Positions 1 through 8,929 of a stretch of 60,486 bases of DNA are shown piece by piece. Below the pieces are notes generated by a model. That model was not told the DNA's origin, did not search any database, and worked only from the letters and a program-made list of their open reading frames with translations. The DNA comes from Planctomycetota bacterium. GTDB lineage: Bacteria; Planctomycetota; Phycisphaerae; Phycisphaerales; SM1A02. The position numbers and the translations under genes were made by a program. The stretch lies in assembly GCA_022560875.1 (NCBI GenBank), contig JADFSH010000006.1, positions 1 to 60,486 of the forward strand, read 5' to 3'. How positions within the stretch are numbered: the stretch's first letter is position 1; each line of letters begins with the position of its first letter.

Positions 1-399
1 AATATGTTGCTGATTTATTGCATAGCGTGCGTCGTCAACCGGCTCGTCTGGTTTGCCGTAGGAAATCTTCCGGTCGGCGACGAGTTCCCATTCCCCCACT
101 GCCATCTCCAGAATCCTCAAAACATTTTTGGTCTGCCGGATTTCCGAGGCCCGGGTGGCGGATCCGATCACCATGATCGTCAGTGCCGACAGCACCAGCA
201 TCACCCCCATGACGATCAGCATCTCCACCAACGTAAAGCCCCGGCCCCCAAGATTCCCCCGGCTCCCCGGATTTCCCCGACTCTCTCGCTCTCCGCGTCC
301 CCCCCGGTCCCCCCGGTATTCCGGATCGTCATGAAAACTCCCACCCGGGTTGAGGTAAAAATGTAACGCAACGATGGGGAGGTTTGATCTCAGGATCAT
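1..399 (-). CDS. Type IV prepilin-like protein with long Arg/Gly-rich leader (partial, runs off left edge)
   Basis: The reading frame opens at an ATG at 399 that overlaps the TGA of the upstream prepilin gene (ATGA), so the two are probably translationally coupled. It stays open to the window edge (133 codons seen). Residues 53-60 read RGFTLVEM, the class III prepilin cleavage and methylation motif, with cleavage expected after Gly54. A hydrophobic helix (about 61-80) and then the start of the pilin body follow. The leader is odd: most prepilin leaders have about 6-25 residues, this one has 54, of which about 29-54 is almost only Arg, Gly, Asn, Glu and Ser, encoded by G-runs. No other in-frame ATG lies before the motif. 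It is probably a minor (pseudo)pilin of a type IV pilus or type II secretion system. The C-terminal part is not visible. Confidence 0.75.
   Translation of the reverse strand, partial: MILRSNLPIVALHFYLNPGGSFHDDPEYRGDRGGRGERESRGNPGSRGNLGGRGFTLVEMLIVMGVMLVLSALTIMVIGSATRASEIRQTKNVLRILEMAVGEWELVADRKISYGKPDEPVDDARYAINQQHI
239..314 (-). repeat. G-run cluster / potential G-quadruplex in prepilin leader
   Basis: The coding (minus) strand carries seven runs of four or more G. In plus coordinates they are C-runs at 239-242, 245-249, 256-260, 265-268, 275-278, 299-305 (seven) and 309-314 (six). The first five are separated by loops of 2, 6, 4 and 6 nt, which fits the usual intramolecular quadruplex rule. 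The runs encode the Arg/Gly-rich prepilin leader. Confidence 0.6.
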
Positions 400-1424
400 T
401 TGCTGACCTCCACGATGTTGTCCGCATTGGAATATTCCTGTCCGGGGGGACTCCCTGCGCCCGGCTCATCGATTCGTGAGTCTCGATTGAAGCGGAGATC
501 GGGCCCCGAGGAAAACAGGGCGAATTCTGCCGTCTGAAGTCCCATCGTGGTCAGGTCGATGAGTTCATCCCCGATGGTTCTGGCGTTTTTGAGGAGGGTA
601 TTCTCTCGCGCCAGTTGCGGACGAAGCAGGATGACATTGGAAAGTGCGGGCACCGGATCCACCACGCCATCGCCGGTACGGTCCACGGCCCGATACGATT
701 GGGAAATCGCGCCCGGCGGGTATGCGCGCCGGAAATACTGAATGGGCCTGCCCCAGTAGTCGGCGATCGCCTTCGGGAACTGCGGGTCGTCATACCCCGG
801 ATCGCCGGGATTGAGAATACGCGGCGGATCCACGGAAAAGTCGATCGCCACCAGCAGGCGGGGATTGTCCAGTTGCAGGTACGGTCCGAGGATCTTCCCG
901 AGACCGCCGGAACCAAGCTGGCTGTTGCGGGCGCCAAAGGATCCGTCCTGAGCGCCGTAGAGTGTTGCTTCCCAGACCCCGTCTGATCCGGGATGTCGAA
1001 TACCGGGGGACGGTATCGTGGCGTCTGATTCGTTGCCATACCCATCGGCGCTCTCATTGCCATAACCGATGAGGTAATCGGCCAGGGTGGTGGAGGAGTG
1101 CCAATCCTGTATCTCGGTATCAAAGGTGCCCGGATTGAGTGAGGGAGGCTCCATCAAGTCACGGTTTTCATCGAGGATCGGCGGCAGATATCCCACATCC
1201 TCCCGAAACTGAATCAACGCCTGAGTGATGGAATGCATCAGCGCCTGGGTGTTGATGCGCTGGGCGGCTCTTTGCGAGCGATTCAGGGCCACGATGATCA
1301 GACTCAGCAGCACGATGATAAGCGACACCACGACCATGAGTTCAATGATGGTGAACCCGTGTCGTGTAACGTGAGTGACTCTCTGTCTCTTACGCTGTCT
1401 CATCAACGGCTCCAAAGTCGGCAT
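396..1424 (-). CDS. Type IV prepilin / type II secretion pseudopilin
   Basis: A 342-residue protein with the prepilin motif HGFTIIELMVVVSL near residue 22. A short basic leader comes first (MPTLEPLMRQRKRQRVTHV) and a hydrophobic helix follows (about 25-45). Cleavage by a PilD-type peptidase is expected between Gly23 and Phe24; Glu28 is the conserved Glu5 of mature pilins. The long globular part (about 50-342) is Pro/Gly/Asp-rich and resembles the large minor pseudopilins of planctomycetes. It follows the pilC-like gene by about 50 bases and overlaps the next prepilin gene by 4, so it is part of the pilus/secretion operon. A specific role (tip, minor or major pilin) cannot be assigned. Confidence 0.85.
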   Translation of the reverse strand: MPTLEPLMRQRKRQRVTHVTRHGFTIIELMVVVSLIIVLLSLIIVALNRSQRAAQRINTQALMHSITQALIQFREDVGYLPPILDENRDLMEPPSLNPGTFDTEIQDWHSSTTLADYLIGYGNESADGYGNESDATIPSPGIRHPGSDGVWEATLYGAQDGSFGARNSQLGSGGLGKILGPYLQLDNPRLLVAIDFSVDPPRILNPGDPGYDDPQFPKAIADYWGRPIQYFRRAYPPGAISQSYRAVDRTGDGVVDPVPALSNVILLRPQLARENTLLKNARTIGDELIDLTTMGLQTAEFALFSSGPDLRFNRDSRIDEPGAGSPPGQEYSNADNIVEVSK

Positions 1425-1472
1425 GGCAAATCAATCCGCGGTTGTGTTCGAGGCATTCACCTGGAATCAACA

Positions 1473-2759
1473 TCAGGATGACACGCCTTCAATCATCGCC
1501 ACCAGGGGCATGAACAGCGCAAGCACGATGGTTCCGACGATACCGCCGAGAACCACGACCATGAGCGGTTCGAGCAGACTGAGCAGGGCTTGCACGGCGA
1601 CATCGACCTCTTCATCATAGTTGTCGGCGATCTTCATCAACATGGTGTCCATGTCGCCGGTCTCCTCGCCGACATCGATCATGTTCACCACGAGCGAGTC
1701 AACAACTTTCGACTCACGAAGCGGCGCGGCGAACGTCTCGCCTTCGCGGATGGAATCGTGCACCTTGGTGAGAGCCTTCTCGAACACGTAGTTGCCGGAG
1801 GTGTCCCGGGTGATCATGATCGCCTCGAGAATCGGCACCCCGGCGGAGATGAGCGTCCCGAGCGTACGCGTAAAACGTGCGACCGCGGTTTTCTGCATCA
1901 AGGCGCCGACGACGGGTATCTTGAGACGAATGATGTCCGTCACGGCCCGGCCCGGCCCGGTTTTTCGTATTAGTTTAAAGAACAGATAAATAATGAACGG
2001 GGTGAAGAGAATGATCACCCAGCCCGGGATGTGTTGGTCTCCCTTCAGGCCGGCCACCCAATTACTGGCGTTAATGAGCCAAACCGTAATTGCGGGCAGT
2101 TCAACTTCAAAATCGTTGAAAATATCCTGAAACTTGGGAATCACGAACACCATGATGCCCGTGACGATCAGGACGGCGATGATGACCACCACAATGGGAT
2201 AGATCATCGCGCCCTTGATGCGTTGCTTGAGTCGCTGGGCTTTTTCCAGAAAGTTGGCGAGACGTTGCAGGATGAGGTCGAGCACACCGCCGATTTCCCC
2301 GGCGTTGACCATCTTCGAATAGAGGCGATCAAAAGCCTTGGGGTGCTTGGCCATGGCGTCCGAAAGCGTCGAGCCGGACTCCACATCTTCCGCCACCTGG
2401 CTGAGTATGGACTTTAGCAGGCCGGGTCTTTCCTGTTGTTCAAGAATCTGGATGGAGCGCAACAGGGGCAGGCCGGCATCCTGAAGCGTGGAGAGCTGTC
2501 GCGTGAAGCTCACGATTTTCTTTTGTTTCACGCCGCCGATACTGAAGACGGTGCGATCACCCTTCTTTTTCTTTTTCTTGCGTTTTCCGGAATCCTCACC
2601 CTTGGGTCCGGCCCCCTTGATTTTCTGCTCGCGAACGGATGTCGGAAAATACCCCTGCCCCTTGATACGCTGGATTGCATCTTCGCTTGAAGAGGCTTCG
2701 ATGGTTCCCTTTTGAGGTTTTCCGGCGGAGTTCAGGGCTTCGTACACATAGGTCGGCAT
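1473..2759 (-). CDS. pilC: PilC/GspF inner-membrane platform protein
   Basis: A 428-residue protein with the two tandem T2SSF domains of the PilC/GspF family, which couple the assembly ATPase to the pilin-inserting machinery. It begins MPTYVYEALNSAGKPQKG, the typical family N-terminus. A Lys-rich linker follows (near 60-75), then the first T2SSF domain (about 90-215) with hydrophobic segments (IYPIVVVIIAVLIVTGIMVF), and a second with family motifs such as FTRTLGTLISAGVPILEA. The C-terminus has the usual last membrane helix. The ATG at 2759 is preferred because GGGGAG lies about 7 nt upstream; a longer frame reaches 2822 and would overlap the upstream ATPase stop. It lies between an assembly ATPase gene and the prepilin genes. 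Confidence 0.93.
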   Translation of the reverse strand: MPTYVYEALNSAGKPQKGTIEASSSEDAIQRIKGQGYFPTSVREQKIKGAGPKGEDSGKRKKKKKKGDRTVFSIGGVKQKKIVSFTRQLSTLQDAGLPLLRSIQILEQQERPGLLKSILSQVAEDVESGSTLSDAMAKHPKAFDRLYSKMVNAGEIGGVLDLILQRLANFLEKAQRLKQRIKGAMIYPIVVVIIAVLIVTGIMVFVIPKFQDIFNDFEVELPAITVWLINASNWVAGLKGDQHIPGWVIILFTPFIIYLFFKLIRKTGPGRAVTDIIRLKIPVVGALMQKTAVARFTRTLGTLISAGVPILEAIMITRDTSGNYVFEKALTKVHDSIREGETFAAPLRESKVVDSLVVNMIDVGEETGDMDTMLMKIADNYDEEVDVAVQALLSLLEPLMVVVLGGIVGTIVLALFMPLVAMIEGVSS

Positions 2760-2818
2760 AAGTGGGCTCCCCAAAGGGCTAAGTGATTCTTTCTCTCTGG
2801 TGACAAATCCAGTCCATA

Positions 2819-4582
2819 TCAATCTTCGACGAGGGTTTCACGCACGATTTCATCGATCGTCGTCTGTCCTTCAAACAACGCGGCCATTCCCGAATCCCGG
2901 AGCGTGGTCATCCCGGAAAGTTGAGCTTCTTCTCGCAACGCCGCAGTGGTGACTTCCGCCATGATCATCTCTCGGAGTTGGTCCGTCATCCGTAAGATCT
3001 CAAACAAGGCGCGTCTGCCTTTGAAACCACTGTGATTGCAGCTCTCGCAGCCGCGACCGCGATAAAACGTCTGATTCTCAACACTCTGGCGGGTGAGTTC
3101 CAATTCCATCAGCTCCTCGTCGGAGGGGGCATACTCCTCCTTGCACTTGAGGCAGATACGCCGCACCAGACGTTGGGCGATGATCGCCTCGATGGTAGCC
3201 GTGAGAAGAAAGGATTCCACGCCAAGATCCGTGAGACGAAGGATTGAAGACGGCGCGTCATTCGTATGAAGGGTCGAGAACACGAGATGGCCGGTGAGTG
3301 AGGCTTGAATCGCAATCTGAGCAGTTTCCAGGTCGCGGATTTCGCCAACCAGAATGATATCCGGATCCTGTCGCAGGAATGATCTCAGCAGCCGGGCGAA
3401 GGTGAGTTTCTGATCGACGTTGATCTGGCATTGGATGAGTCCGTCAATGTCGTATTCAACGGGATCCTCCGCCGTGAGTATCTTCGTGGTGGGTTTATTA
3501 AGCTCACTGAGGGCCGCATACAACGTGGTCGTCTTGCCACAGCCCGTCGGCCCGGTGACGATGATAATGCCATTTGGCTTTCGAATCAGTTCATAGACGA
3601 TGGTAAGTTCGGCATCCCGGAATCCGATCTTGTCCAGTTCGAGTTCCACGTTGGAGCGGTCAAGCACACGCATCACCACTGATTCACCGTACATGGTCGG
3701 CAGGACGGATATACGCAGGTCGATCGGGTTGCCGTTTACCACCAGTTCAATGCGGCCATCCTGAGGCAATCGTCGCTCGGCGATATCGAGATTCGACATG
3801 ACCTTGATACGGGAGACAATGGGCAAGGCGAGATGCTGCGGCGGCGGAATCAATTCATACAGCACGCCGTCAATCCGGTAGCGCATCTTGAACTCATCCT
3901 CGAACGGCTCAAAATGAATGTCCGACGCCTTGTCCTTGATCGCTTGCAGCAGCACAAGGTTGATGAGACGAACGACCTTATTGTCACTCGCGGCACTGGC
4001 GAGTTCATCCAGATCGATGGAGTCTGTTCGTCCCTCAAGAGAGGACAGTGCTTCGTCTTCCCCCAGATCGGCCATCATATTGGCCATTGAGGTCGATTCG
4101 CCGCTGTATCGTTTCTGAAGGATCGCGTCGATCTGCTCTTCAGGCGCAACCACTGCCGTAACCTTGAAACCCATTAACAGCCGCAGATCGTCCACCGCCC
4201 GAAAGTTGTCCGGCGATTTCATGGCAATGGTCAGGCTTCGTGCCGACTCATTATATTCGATGGGGATGATCTGGTAGGTATTGGCGGATTCCGGAGGAAG
4301 CGCTTTAAAGACATCATTGGAAATGGATTTCTCATCCACATCCATCATTATCATCCCCGCCTGACCGGCGAGGGCTTCCATCACATCCCGATTGGTGATG
4401 TAGCCTAGTTCAACGAGTACTTTGCCCAGAGGCACCAGCTGGTCCTTGGACTTGCGGGTGCGCTGAACTTGCAGTCCCTCATGGATCTGTTCTCGAGTCA
4501 GCTTGCCGAGCTTGGTAAGCACTCGGCCAAATCTGCGGCCTTTCAGTTCAGTGGGTTTGATTTTTATAGACGTTTCTGCCAT
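2819..4582 (-). CDS. pilB: PilB/GspE-type assembly ATPase (first copy)
   Basis: A 587-residue secretion or pilus-extension ATPase. The N-terminus carries two MshEN-like segments (about 18-40 FGRVLTKLG, and 52-75 LGKVLVELG). MshEN domains in other bacteria bind cyclic di-GMP; binding here is inferred. The ATPase core follows: Asp box KASDIHFEP near 218-227, Walker A GPTGCGKT at 344-351, Walker B with VGEIRDLET, and a C-terminal zinc motif of two Cys pairs (CLKC and CESC) as in PilB/GspE. The ATG at 4582 has GAGGA 6 nt upstream; a TTG two codons earlier is less likely. It sits between pilT and pilC. A second pilB-like gene lies upstream at 6055-7797, so the cluster may serve two machines or use two motors. 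Confidence 0.92.
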   Translation of the reverse strand: MAETSIKIKPTELKGRRFGRVLTKLGKLTREQIHEGLQVQRTRKSKDQLVPLGKVLVELGYITNRDVMEALAGQAGMIMMDVDEKSISNDVFKALPPESANTYQIIPIEYNESARSLTIAMKSPDNFRAVDDLRLLMGFKVTAVVAPEEQIDAILQKRYSGESTSMANMMADLGEDEALSSLEGRTDSIDLDELASAASDNKVVRLINLVLLQAIKDKASDIHFEPFEDEFKMRYRIDGVLYELIPPPQHLALPIVSRIKVMSNLDIAERRLPQDGRIELVVNGNPIDLRISVLPTMYGESVVMRVLDRSNVELELDKIGFRDAELTIVYELIRKPNGIIIVTGPTGCGKTTTLYAALSELNKPTTKILTAEDPVEYDIDGLIQCQINVDQKLTFARLLRSFLRQDPDIILVGEIRDLETAQIAIQASLTGHLVFSTLHTNDAPSSILRLTDLGVESFLLTATIEAIIAQRLVRRICLKCKEEYAPSDEELMELELTRQSVENQTFYRGRGCESCNHSGFKGRRALFEILRMTDQLREMIMAEVTTAALREEAQLSGMTTLRDSGMAALFEGQTTIDEIVRETLVED

Positions 4583-4862
4583 GTCCAATCCTCATTGGCC
4601 AATCAATCACATAGCAAACCGTGCGAAGATCTTTTCCTGTGAGTTGACAAAGGTCTGAACTGCCTAGTTTGATCTCACACGCATACGAATGGATTGACTG
4701 CCATATAATGACCCTTATTCTACACAAAGCAATGGGTATTGACCCAACGATTATATAAGACAGATGGATTTATGACTATATTGTACGCCAAACAAGCTAT
4801 CCTCTTGATGAATGAACCTCGACCTATTCGCATAAACTAGGGCTGGTGATTCACCACCAAGT

Positions 4863-5984
4863 TCACTCAGTCGTTTCAGCAACACTTTCATCCAGTTCTG
4901 TCCTGCCGACATCCTCGCCGCCCCGATGGACCTTTTCAGTCAGTTCACCCGGGTCTTTGGCCTTGTCGATCATTTCCTCAGCGGAAATCAGGCCTCTCTG
5001 ATAGACGGTCCAAAGGTGATCGTCGAGCAATTGCATGCCGAATTTTCGGCCGGTTTGAATCGCTGAATCGATCCGGAACGTCTTATTCTCACGGATGAGG
5101 TTGGAGATCGCCGGGGTGACCACGAGAAACTCGTAGCAGGCCACCCGTCCGGGCTTGTCCGAGCGAGCGAGGAGAACCTGGCTCAGGACTGAAATCAGGG
5201 ATGTGGCAAGCTGCACCCGGACCTGAGACTGCTGCTGGGCCGGGAATGCGTCAATAATTCGAGTAATTGTGCCGGCGGCACCAGTCGTATGCAGGGTTGC
5301 GAAGACAAGGTGGCCCGTTTCAGCCGCGCGAATGGCGGCCTCCATCGTCTCCAGGTCTCGCATTTCACCCACGAGGATCACGTCGGGATCAGCTCGAAGG
5401 CCACGTCGCAATGCTTCGGCGAAGCTTGGGACGTCCACCCCCACCTCACGCTGGTTGACGATGCATTTTTTGTGATAGTGGTAATACTCGATCGGATCCT
5501 CGCAGGTTATGATATGTCGTTCGAAATTGTCATTGATGTAATTGATCATGGTCGCCAGCGTGGTGGTCTTGCCGGAACCCGTCGGTCCCGTCACGATAAA
5601 CAACCCCCGAGGCCGGCGAATCAGCTCCTTGACGATAGACGGCAGGCCGATTTCTTCGAACGTCAGCAGCTTATTGGGGATCAGACGCAGGGCGAGGGAG
5701 ATGTCTCCTCTCTGGCGAAATATGGCTACTCGGAACCGAGCTTCCGTGCCATAAGCGAAACCGAAATCGCAACTGCCTTCCTCCTGCAGTTCCTGCTGCG
5801 ACCGTTCCGGCGTGATGGACTTCATCAGCGCCACGCAATCATCCGGCTCCAGCACCTTGGTATCGACGTTCCTCAACCCGCCGTGCAAACGAAGGGTTGG
5901 TTTCCGACCCACACAAAGGTGAATATCGGAGGCTCCGGATCGGATTACGGTGTCGAGCAATCGGTCAATTTGTATCGTTGACAT
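4863..5984 (-). CDS. pilT: PilT-type pilus retraction ATPase
   Basis: A 373-residue hexameric ATPase of the PilT family, which depolymerises type IV pili and powers twitching. It has no MshEN domain, as expected. Visible motifs: Asp-box-like GASDIHL at 17-23, Walker A GPTGSGKT at 133-140, Walker B with DVILVGEMRDLET at about 201-213, His box ETGHLVFATLHT, and the C-terminal AIRNLIRE-type signature (here AISNLIRENK), which marks PilT rather than PilB. The last 25 residues are acidic. The length is slightly above the usual 345-350. It lies 70 bases after the second pilB-like gene. The 280 bases downstream, before the next ATPase gene, are AT-richer than the surroundings and hold no gene I can support. 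PilT argues for a true type IV pilus, not only type II secretion. Confidence 0.95.
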   Translation of the reverse strand: MSTIQIDRLLDTVIRSGASDIHLCVGRKPTLRLHGGLRNVDTKVLEPDDCVALMKSITPERSQQELQEEGSCDFGFAYGTEARFRVAIFRQRGDISLALRLIPNKLLTFEEIGLPSIVKELIRRPRGLFIVTGPTGSGKTTTLATMINYINDNFERHIITCEDPIEYYHYHKKCIVNQREVGVDVPSFAEALRRGLRADPDVILVGEMRDLETMEAAIRAAETGHLVFATLHTTGAAGTITRIIDAFPAQQQSQVRVQLATSLISVLSQVLLARSDKPGRVACYEFLVVTPAISNLIRENKTFRIDSAIQTGRKFGMQLLDDHLWTVYQRGLISAEEMIDKAKDPGELTEKVHRGGEDVGRTELDESVAETTE

Positions 5985-6054
5985 CGTTTCTTCATCTCTT
6001 TCGACTGATTTTCACATCATCAGATCGCCAAGCGCATCTGCATCCCTCCGGTGG

Positions 6055-7797
6055 TCATGCGCCTTCGATATTCTGGTTTTCTTCCAACAGGGTCTCCGCC
6101 TGAGCATGCTTGGCGATTTCAGCCGGCGTCGTATCCCCACGCAGCACTTTGACCAGACCGTCAACCACCAGCGTCCGCATGCCGTTGCGTATCGCCGCTT
6201 CACGCAGTACGTCTATCGTAGCTTGTTTTTGTGCAAGTTCACGGATTTCCGTATTCATACGCATCATCTCGAAGATGGCCTTTCGACCCTTGAATCCGAT
6301 ATTCCCGCACTTGCTGCAACCGACGGGCTTACAGACATTCCCCTTCCGGGCTTCTTCAAGCGTGGTACCCAACAGACGCAGATAGTTCGGGTCAGGATTC
6401 GGATCTTTTTCTTTGCAAGTGCAAAGCATACGAAACAGACGCTGGGCCATGACGGCCTGAATCGAACTGGCAACGAGATACGGTTTGACGCCCATGTCGA
6501 TGAGACGGGTGATCGCCGAGGGAGCGTCATTCGTATGCAGCGTTGAAAAGACGAGGTGACCGGTCAGAGCGGCCTGAATGGCGATTTCCGCAACTTCCTT
6601 GTCACGAATTTCACCGATGAGAATGATATTAGGAGCCTGGCGAAGCATCGAACGCAGAATCGCCGCGAAGGTCAGCCCGATGCTTTCCCGGACCTGGCAC
6701 TGATTGATACCCGTGAAGCTGTATTCGACTGGGTCTTCCGCGGTGATAATTTTGCGATCCGGACGATTCAGCACATCCAGGGCTGAATAAAGCGTCGTGG
6801 TCTTGCCGGAACCGGTGGGGCCGGTGACGAGAAAAATACCGTTGGGCCTGCGAATGATCCGGTGGAACAGATCGAGATTGTCCTGCTCAAAGCCAAGATT
6901 GGGAAGGCCGATTTTGACTGATTCAGGACGCAGAATTCGAAGGACCACGGATTCGCCATGATACGCCGGGCAGCAACTCACACGAAAATCAATTGTCTGC
7001 CCATCGACGGGCAGCTTGATACGACCGTCCTGAGGTACGCGTCGTTCCGAGATATTGACACCGGCCATCAGTTTTATCCTGGTCAGGATTGCCGATTGCA
7101 TACGCTTGGGCAAGTTGTCACGGACGTGACAGACGCCATCCACGCGATAACGCAGGATGATGCGATCGGCCATGGGCTCGATATGAATATCAGAAGCCCG
7201 GGTTCTCACCGCTTCGGTGATGATGCGATGTACCAGTCGGATGATCGGGGCGGTTTCTCCTTCGGCCACGTCAATGGAGGCGTCCACGGATGAATCAACG
7301 GATTTGTCCAATGTGACATCCACCGATTCCGTGACGAGAGACTCCTCCGAGAACATGCTGGGAGATGCGGTATTGCCGTCGATGAACTGCTTGATCGAAC
7401 CCTTGGCGGCAACCGCGGTGTCCACCTCGCAATTGAGTCTGAAACGGAGCAGATCAAGCAATTCCAAATCCATCGGGTCATGAATGACAAGCTTGATACG
7501 ACCGTTGCTCTTTCCCAGGGGGAGAATGAGGTGCTTCTTGATCACCTCATTCGGCACCAGCGTCATATCGATCTCATCGCCCGCATCGGGACGGTCAAGA
7601 TCGAAATAGTCCATTCCGAACTGGGTGGCCAGGGCCTTGGCGACATCGACCTCTTTGCAGAGTCCGGCTTCGAGCAAAGCTTCACCAAGCCGCTTGCCAC
7701 TACCCTTGCCGATGGTCAGGGCTTGCTGGACCTCTGATTCGTCGATGGCGCCCTGCTTGATCAGGATTTCGCCAAGATTCATTCGTACTCTAGCCAT
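6055..7797 (-). CDS. pilB: PilB/GspE-type assembly ATPase (second copy)
   Basis: A 580-residue assembly ATPase and first gene of the pilus operon. The N-terminus has two MshEN-like repeats (about 6-27 MNLGEILIKQG, and 36-60 KRLGEALLEAG), as in c-di-GMP-responsive motors. A Ser/Val/Asp-rich linker follows (about 150-180). The core shows ASDIHIEP near 201-208, Walker A GPTGSGKT at 326-333, Walker B with IILIGEIRDKE, and the His box TGHLVFSTLHT. The zinc region is unusual: an early LCTC pair and a later CSKC pair are separated by an insertion of about 30 residues. The start ATG has GAGG 4 nt upstream. A possible -10 element TACAAT lies at 7869-7874 (minus). It is distinct from the PilB at 2819-4582, so this is not a recent duplication. 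Confidence 0.92.
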   Translation of the reverse strand: MARVRMNLGEILIKQGAIDESEVQQALTIGKGSGKRLGEALLEAGLCKEVDVAKALATQFGMDYFDLDRPDAGDEIDMTLVPNEVIKKHLILPLGKSNGRIKLVIHDPMDLELLDLLRFRLNCEVDTAVAAKGSIKQFIDGNTASPSMFSEESLVTESVDVTLDKSVDSSVDASIDVAEGETAPIIRLVHRIITEAVRTRASDIHIEPMADRIILRYRVDGVCHVRDNLPKRMQSAILTRIKLMAGVNISERRVPQDGRIKLPVDGQTIDFRVSCCPAYHGESVVLRILRPESVKIGLPNLGFEQDNLDLFHRIIRRPNGIFLVTGPTGSGKTTTLYSALDVLNRPDRKIITAEDPVEYSFTGINQCQVRESIGLTFAAILRSMLRQAPNIILIGEIRDKEVAEIAIQAALTGHLVFSTLHTNDAPSAITRLIDMGVKPYLVASSIQAVMAQRLFRMLCTCKEKDPNPDPNYLRLLGTTLEEARKGNVCKPVGCSKCGNIGFKGRKAIFEMMRMNTEIRELAQKQATIDVLREAAIRNGMRTLVVDGLVKVLRGDTTPAEIAKHAQAETLLEENQNIEGA

Positions 7798-7966
7798 GTT
7801 TCCTCACATTGAGCGCGCCGGTTACACGCCTTCCCGCCTGTATTACGCAGCCGGTGACCAACCTAGTATTGTACCGCTCAGGAGAAGGTGCAACAGTCAA
7901 TCCCGAGGCCAAGTTTCCAGTTCTCGGGACTCGTTTGTGTAACCGCTGCCAACACCCCATTTCCAC

Positions 7967-8644
7967 ATGTTTGCCGAACAAAACAGCCAACCTAAAGTGC
8001 TTATTACCGCGGGACCGACGCAGGAGCCGCTTGATTCCGTCCGATATCTCGGCAACCGGTCATCAGGCCGCATGGGCCTGTCTCTGGCCGAGGAATCTTC
8101 AAAAAGAGGCTTCCAGACCACCCTGCTGCTGGGACCATCCACAGTTTGCCCTCCCGACCCTTCGCAGATCCACCTCTTACGGTTCCGGACAACGGAAGAA
8201 CTCCGGATTCTCCTCCGAGATCAGTGGCCAAATCACGATCTTCTTCTCATGGCGGCGGCGGTGTCGGATTTCCGCCCCGTACAACAGAGCCAGACCGGGA
8301 AGATCAGACGCTCCGAGCAGGGTCTCCGGCTTGATCTCGAGCCAACCCCCGACCTGCTGGCCTCTTTGGGGGAGCTGACCCGACCCGATCAAACGGTCAT
8401 CGGCTTCGCCCTCGAAGCGGGAGAATCACTGATCAGCAACGCCCGCAAAAAGCTGGAGAGCAAGCATCTGGATGCCATCATCGCCAATCCCCTTCAAACC
8501 CTGGATTCGGAAACCGTGCAGGCCACCCTCCTGCTCCGGGACGGCACAAGCCTGAATCCGGAAGGTGAAATCAGCAAGCAACGTTTCGCCAGCTGGTTGT
8601 TCGATCAGATCGAGCACATTCGCTCGCAGTCACCAGGCGGATAG
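7967..8644 (+). CDS. coaB: Phosphopantothenate-cysteine ligase domain protein (CoaB only)
   Basis: A 225-residue protein matching the C-terminal CoaB half of bifunctional CoaBC, the enzyme joining 4'-phosphopantothenate and cysteine in coenzyme A synthesis. It starts near VLITAGPTQEPLDSVRYLGN, the family's nucleotide-binding start, followed by SSGRMG. MAAAVSDFRP near 90-100 is the usual AAVaD(Y/F) motif, then a K-rich segment and GFALEAGE. The N-terminal flavin-dependent CoaC decarboxylase is missing and no coaC is nearby, so CoaC must be encoded elsewhere. It is divergent from the pilus operon across a 169-base spacer. The ribosome-binding site before the ATG is weak, so the start is less certain than the identity. 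Confidence 0.85.
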   Translation: MFAEQNSQPKVLITAGPTQEPLDSVRYLGNRSSGRMGLSLAEESSKRGFQTTLLLGPSTVCPPDPSQIHLLRFRTTEELRILLRDQWPNHDLLLMAAAVSDFRPVQQSQTGKIRRSEQGLRLDLEPTPDLLASLGELTRPDQTVIGFALEAGESLISNARKKLESKHLDAIIANPLQTLDSETVQATLLLRDGTSLNPEGEISKQRFASWLFDQIEHIRSQSPGG

Positions 8645-8752
8645 CGCCGTTTCATTGTTTTTTTGAAAAAACAGATTCAGGGTGCGAAATCTTCTCCCCG
8701 GCGTCGTTCTTCCGGAAACCATCGGATCGATATCCTTTTGGTCCGGCTCTCA

Positions 8753-8929
8753 ATGGAAACAACCCATGACTCGTTCCGTGAAACCCTGCTCGCCTCGCTC
8801 GCTTCCCTCGGACGCCCGACCGGCCTCATCCGCTATGACGGGCGGGTCAGACTCACCGCCGACGTGACCGACGACCTGAAGAAGATAACTCACCCTGAGT
8901 CATTATTCCCAAGTCGGGCCAATCACTAG
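8753..8929 (+). CDS. Hypothetical small protein
   Basis: An open frame of 58 codons starting METTHDSF, between coaB and the convergent dockerin-tailed gene, whose last 4 bases it overlaps. The sequence (TGLIRYDGRVRLTADVTDD near the middle) looks protein-like, and third-position GC is in line with the neighbours. There is no good ribosome-binding site and I recognise no family. A longer version from 8663 is possible. It may be a real short gene in the coaB operon or a chance frame. The 8645-8752 spacer holds an AT-only inverted repeat (near 8658-8676) and nothing else clear. Confidence 0.35.
   Translation: METTHDSFRETLLASLASLGRPTGLIRYDGRVRLTADVTDDLKKITHPESLFPSRANH

Noticed and set aside
1-332. 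Apparent frameshift in the left-edge prepilin, if translation starts at the ATG at 332.
   Set aside because: The ATG at 399, overlapping the previous stop, is in frame with the prepilin motif without any shift, so no frameshift is needed.
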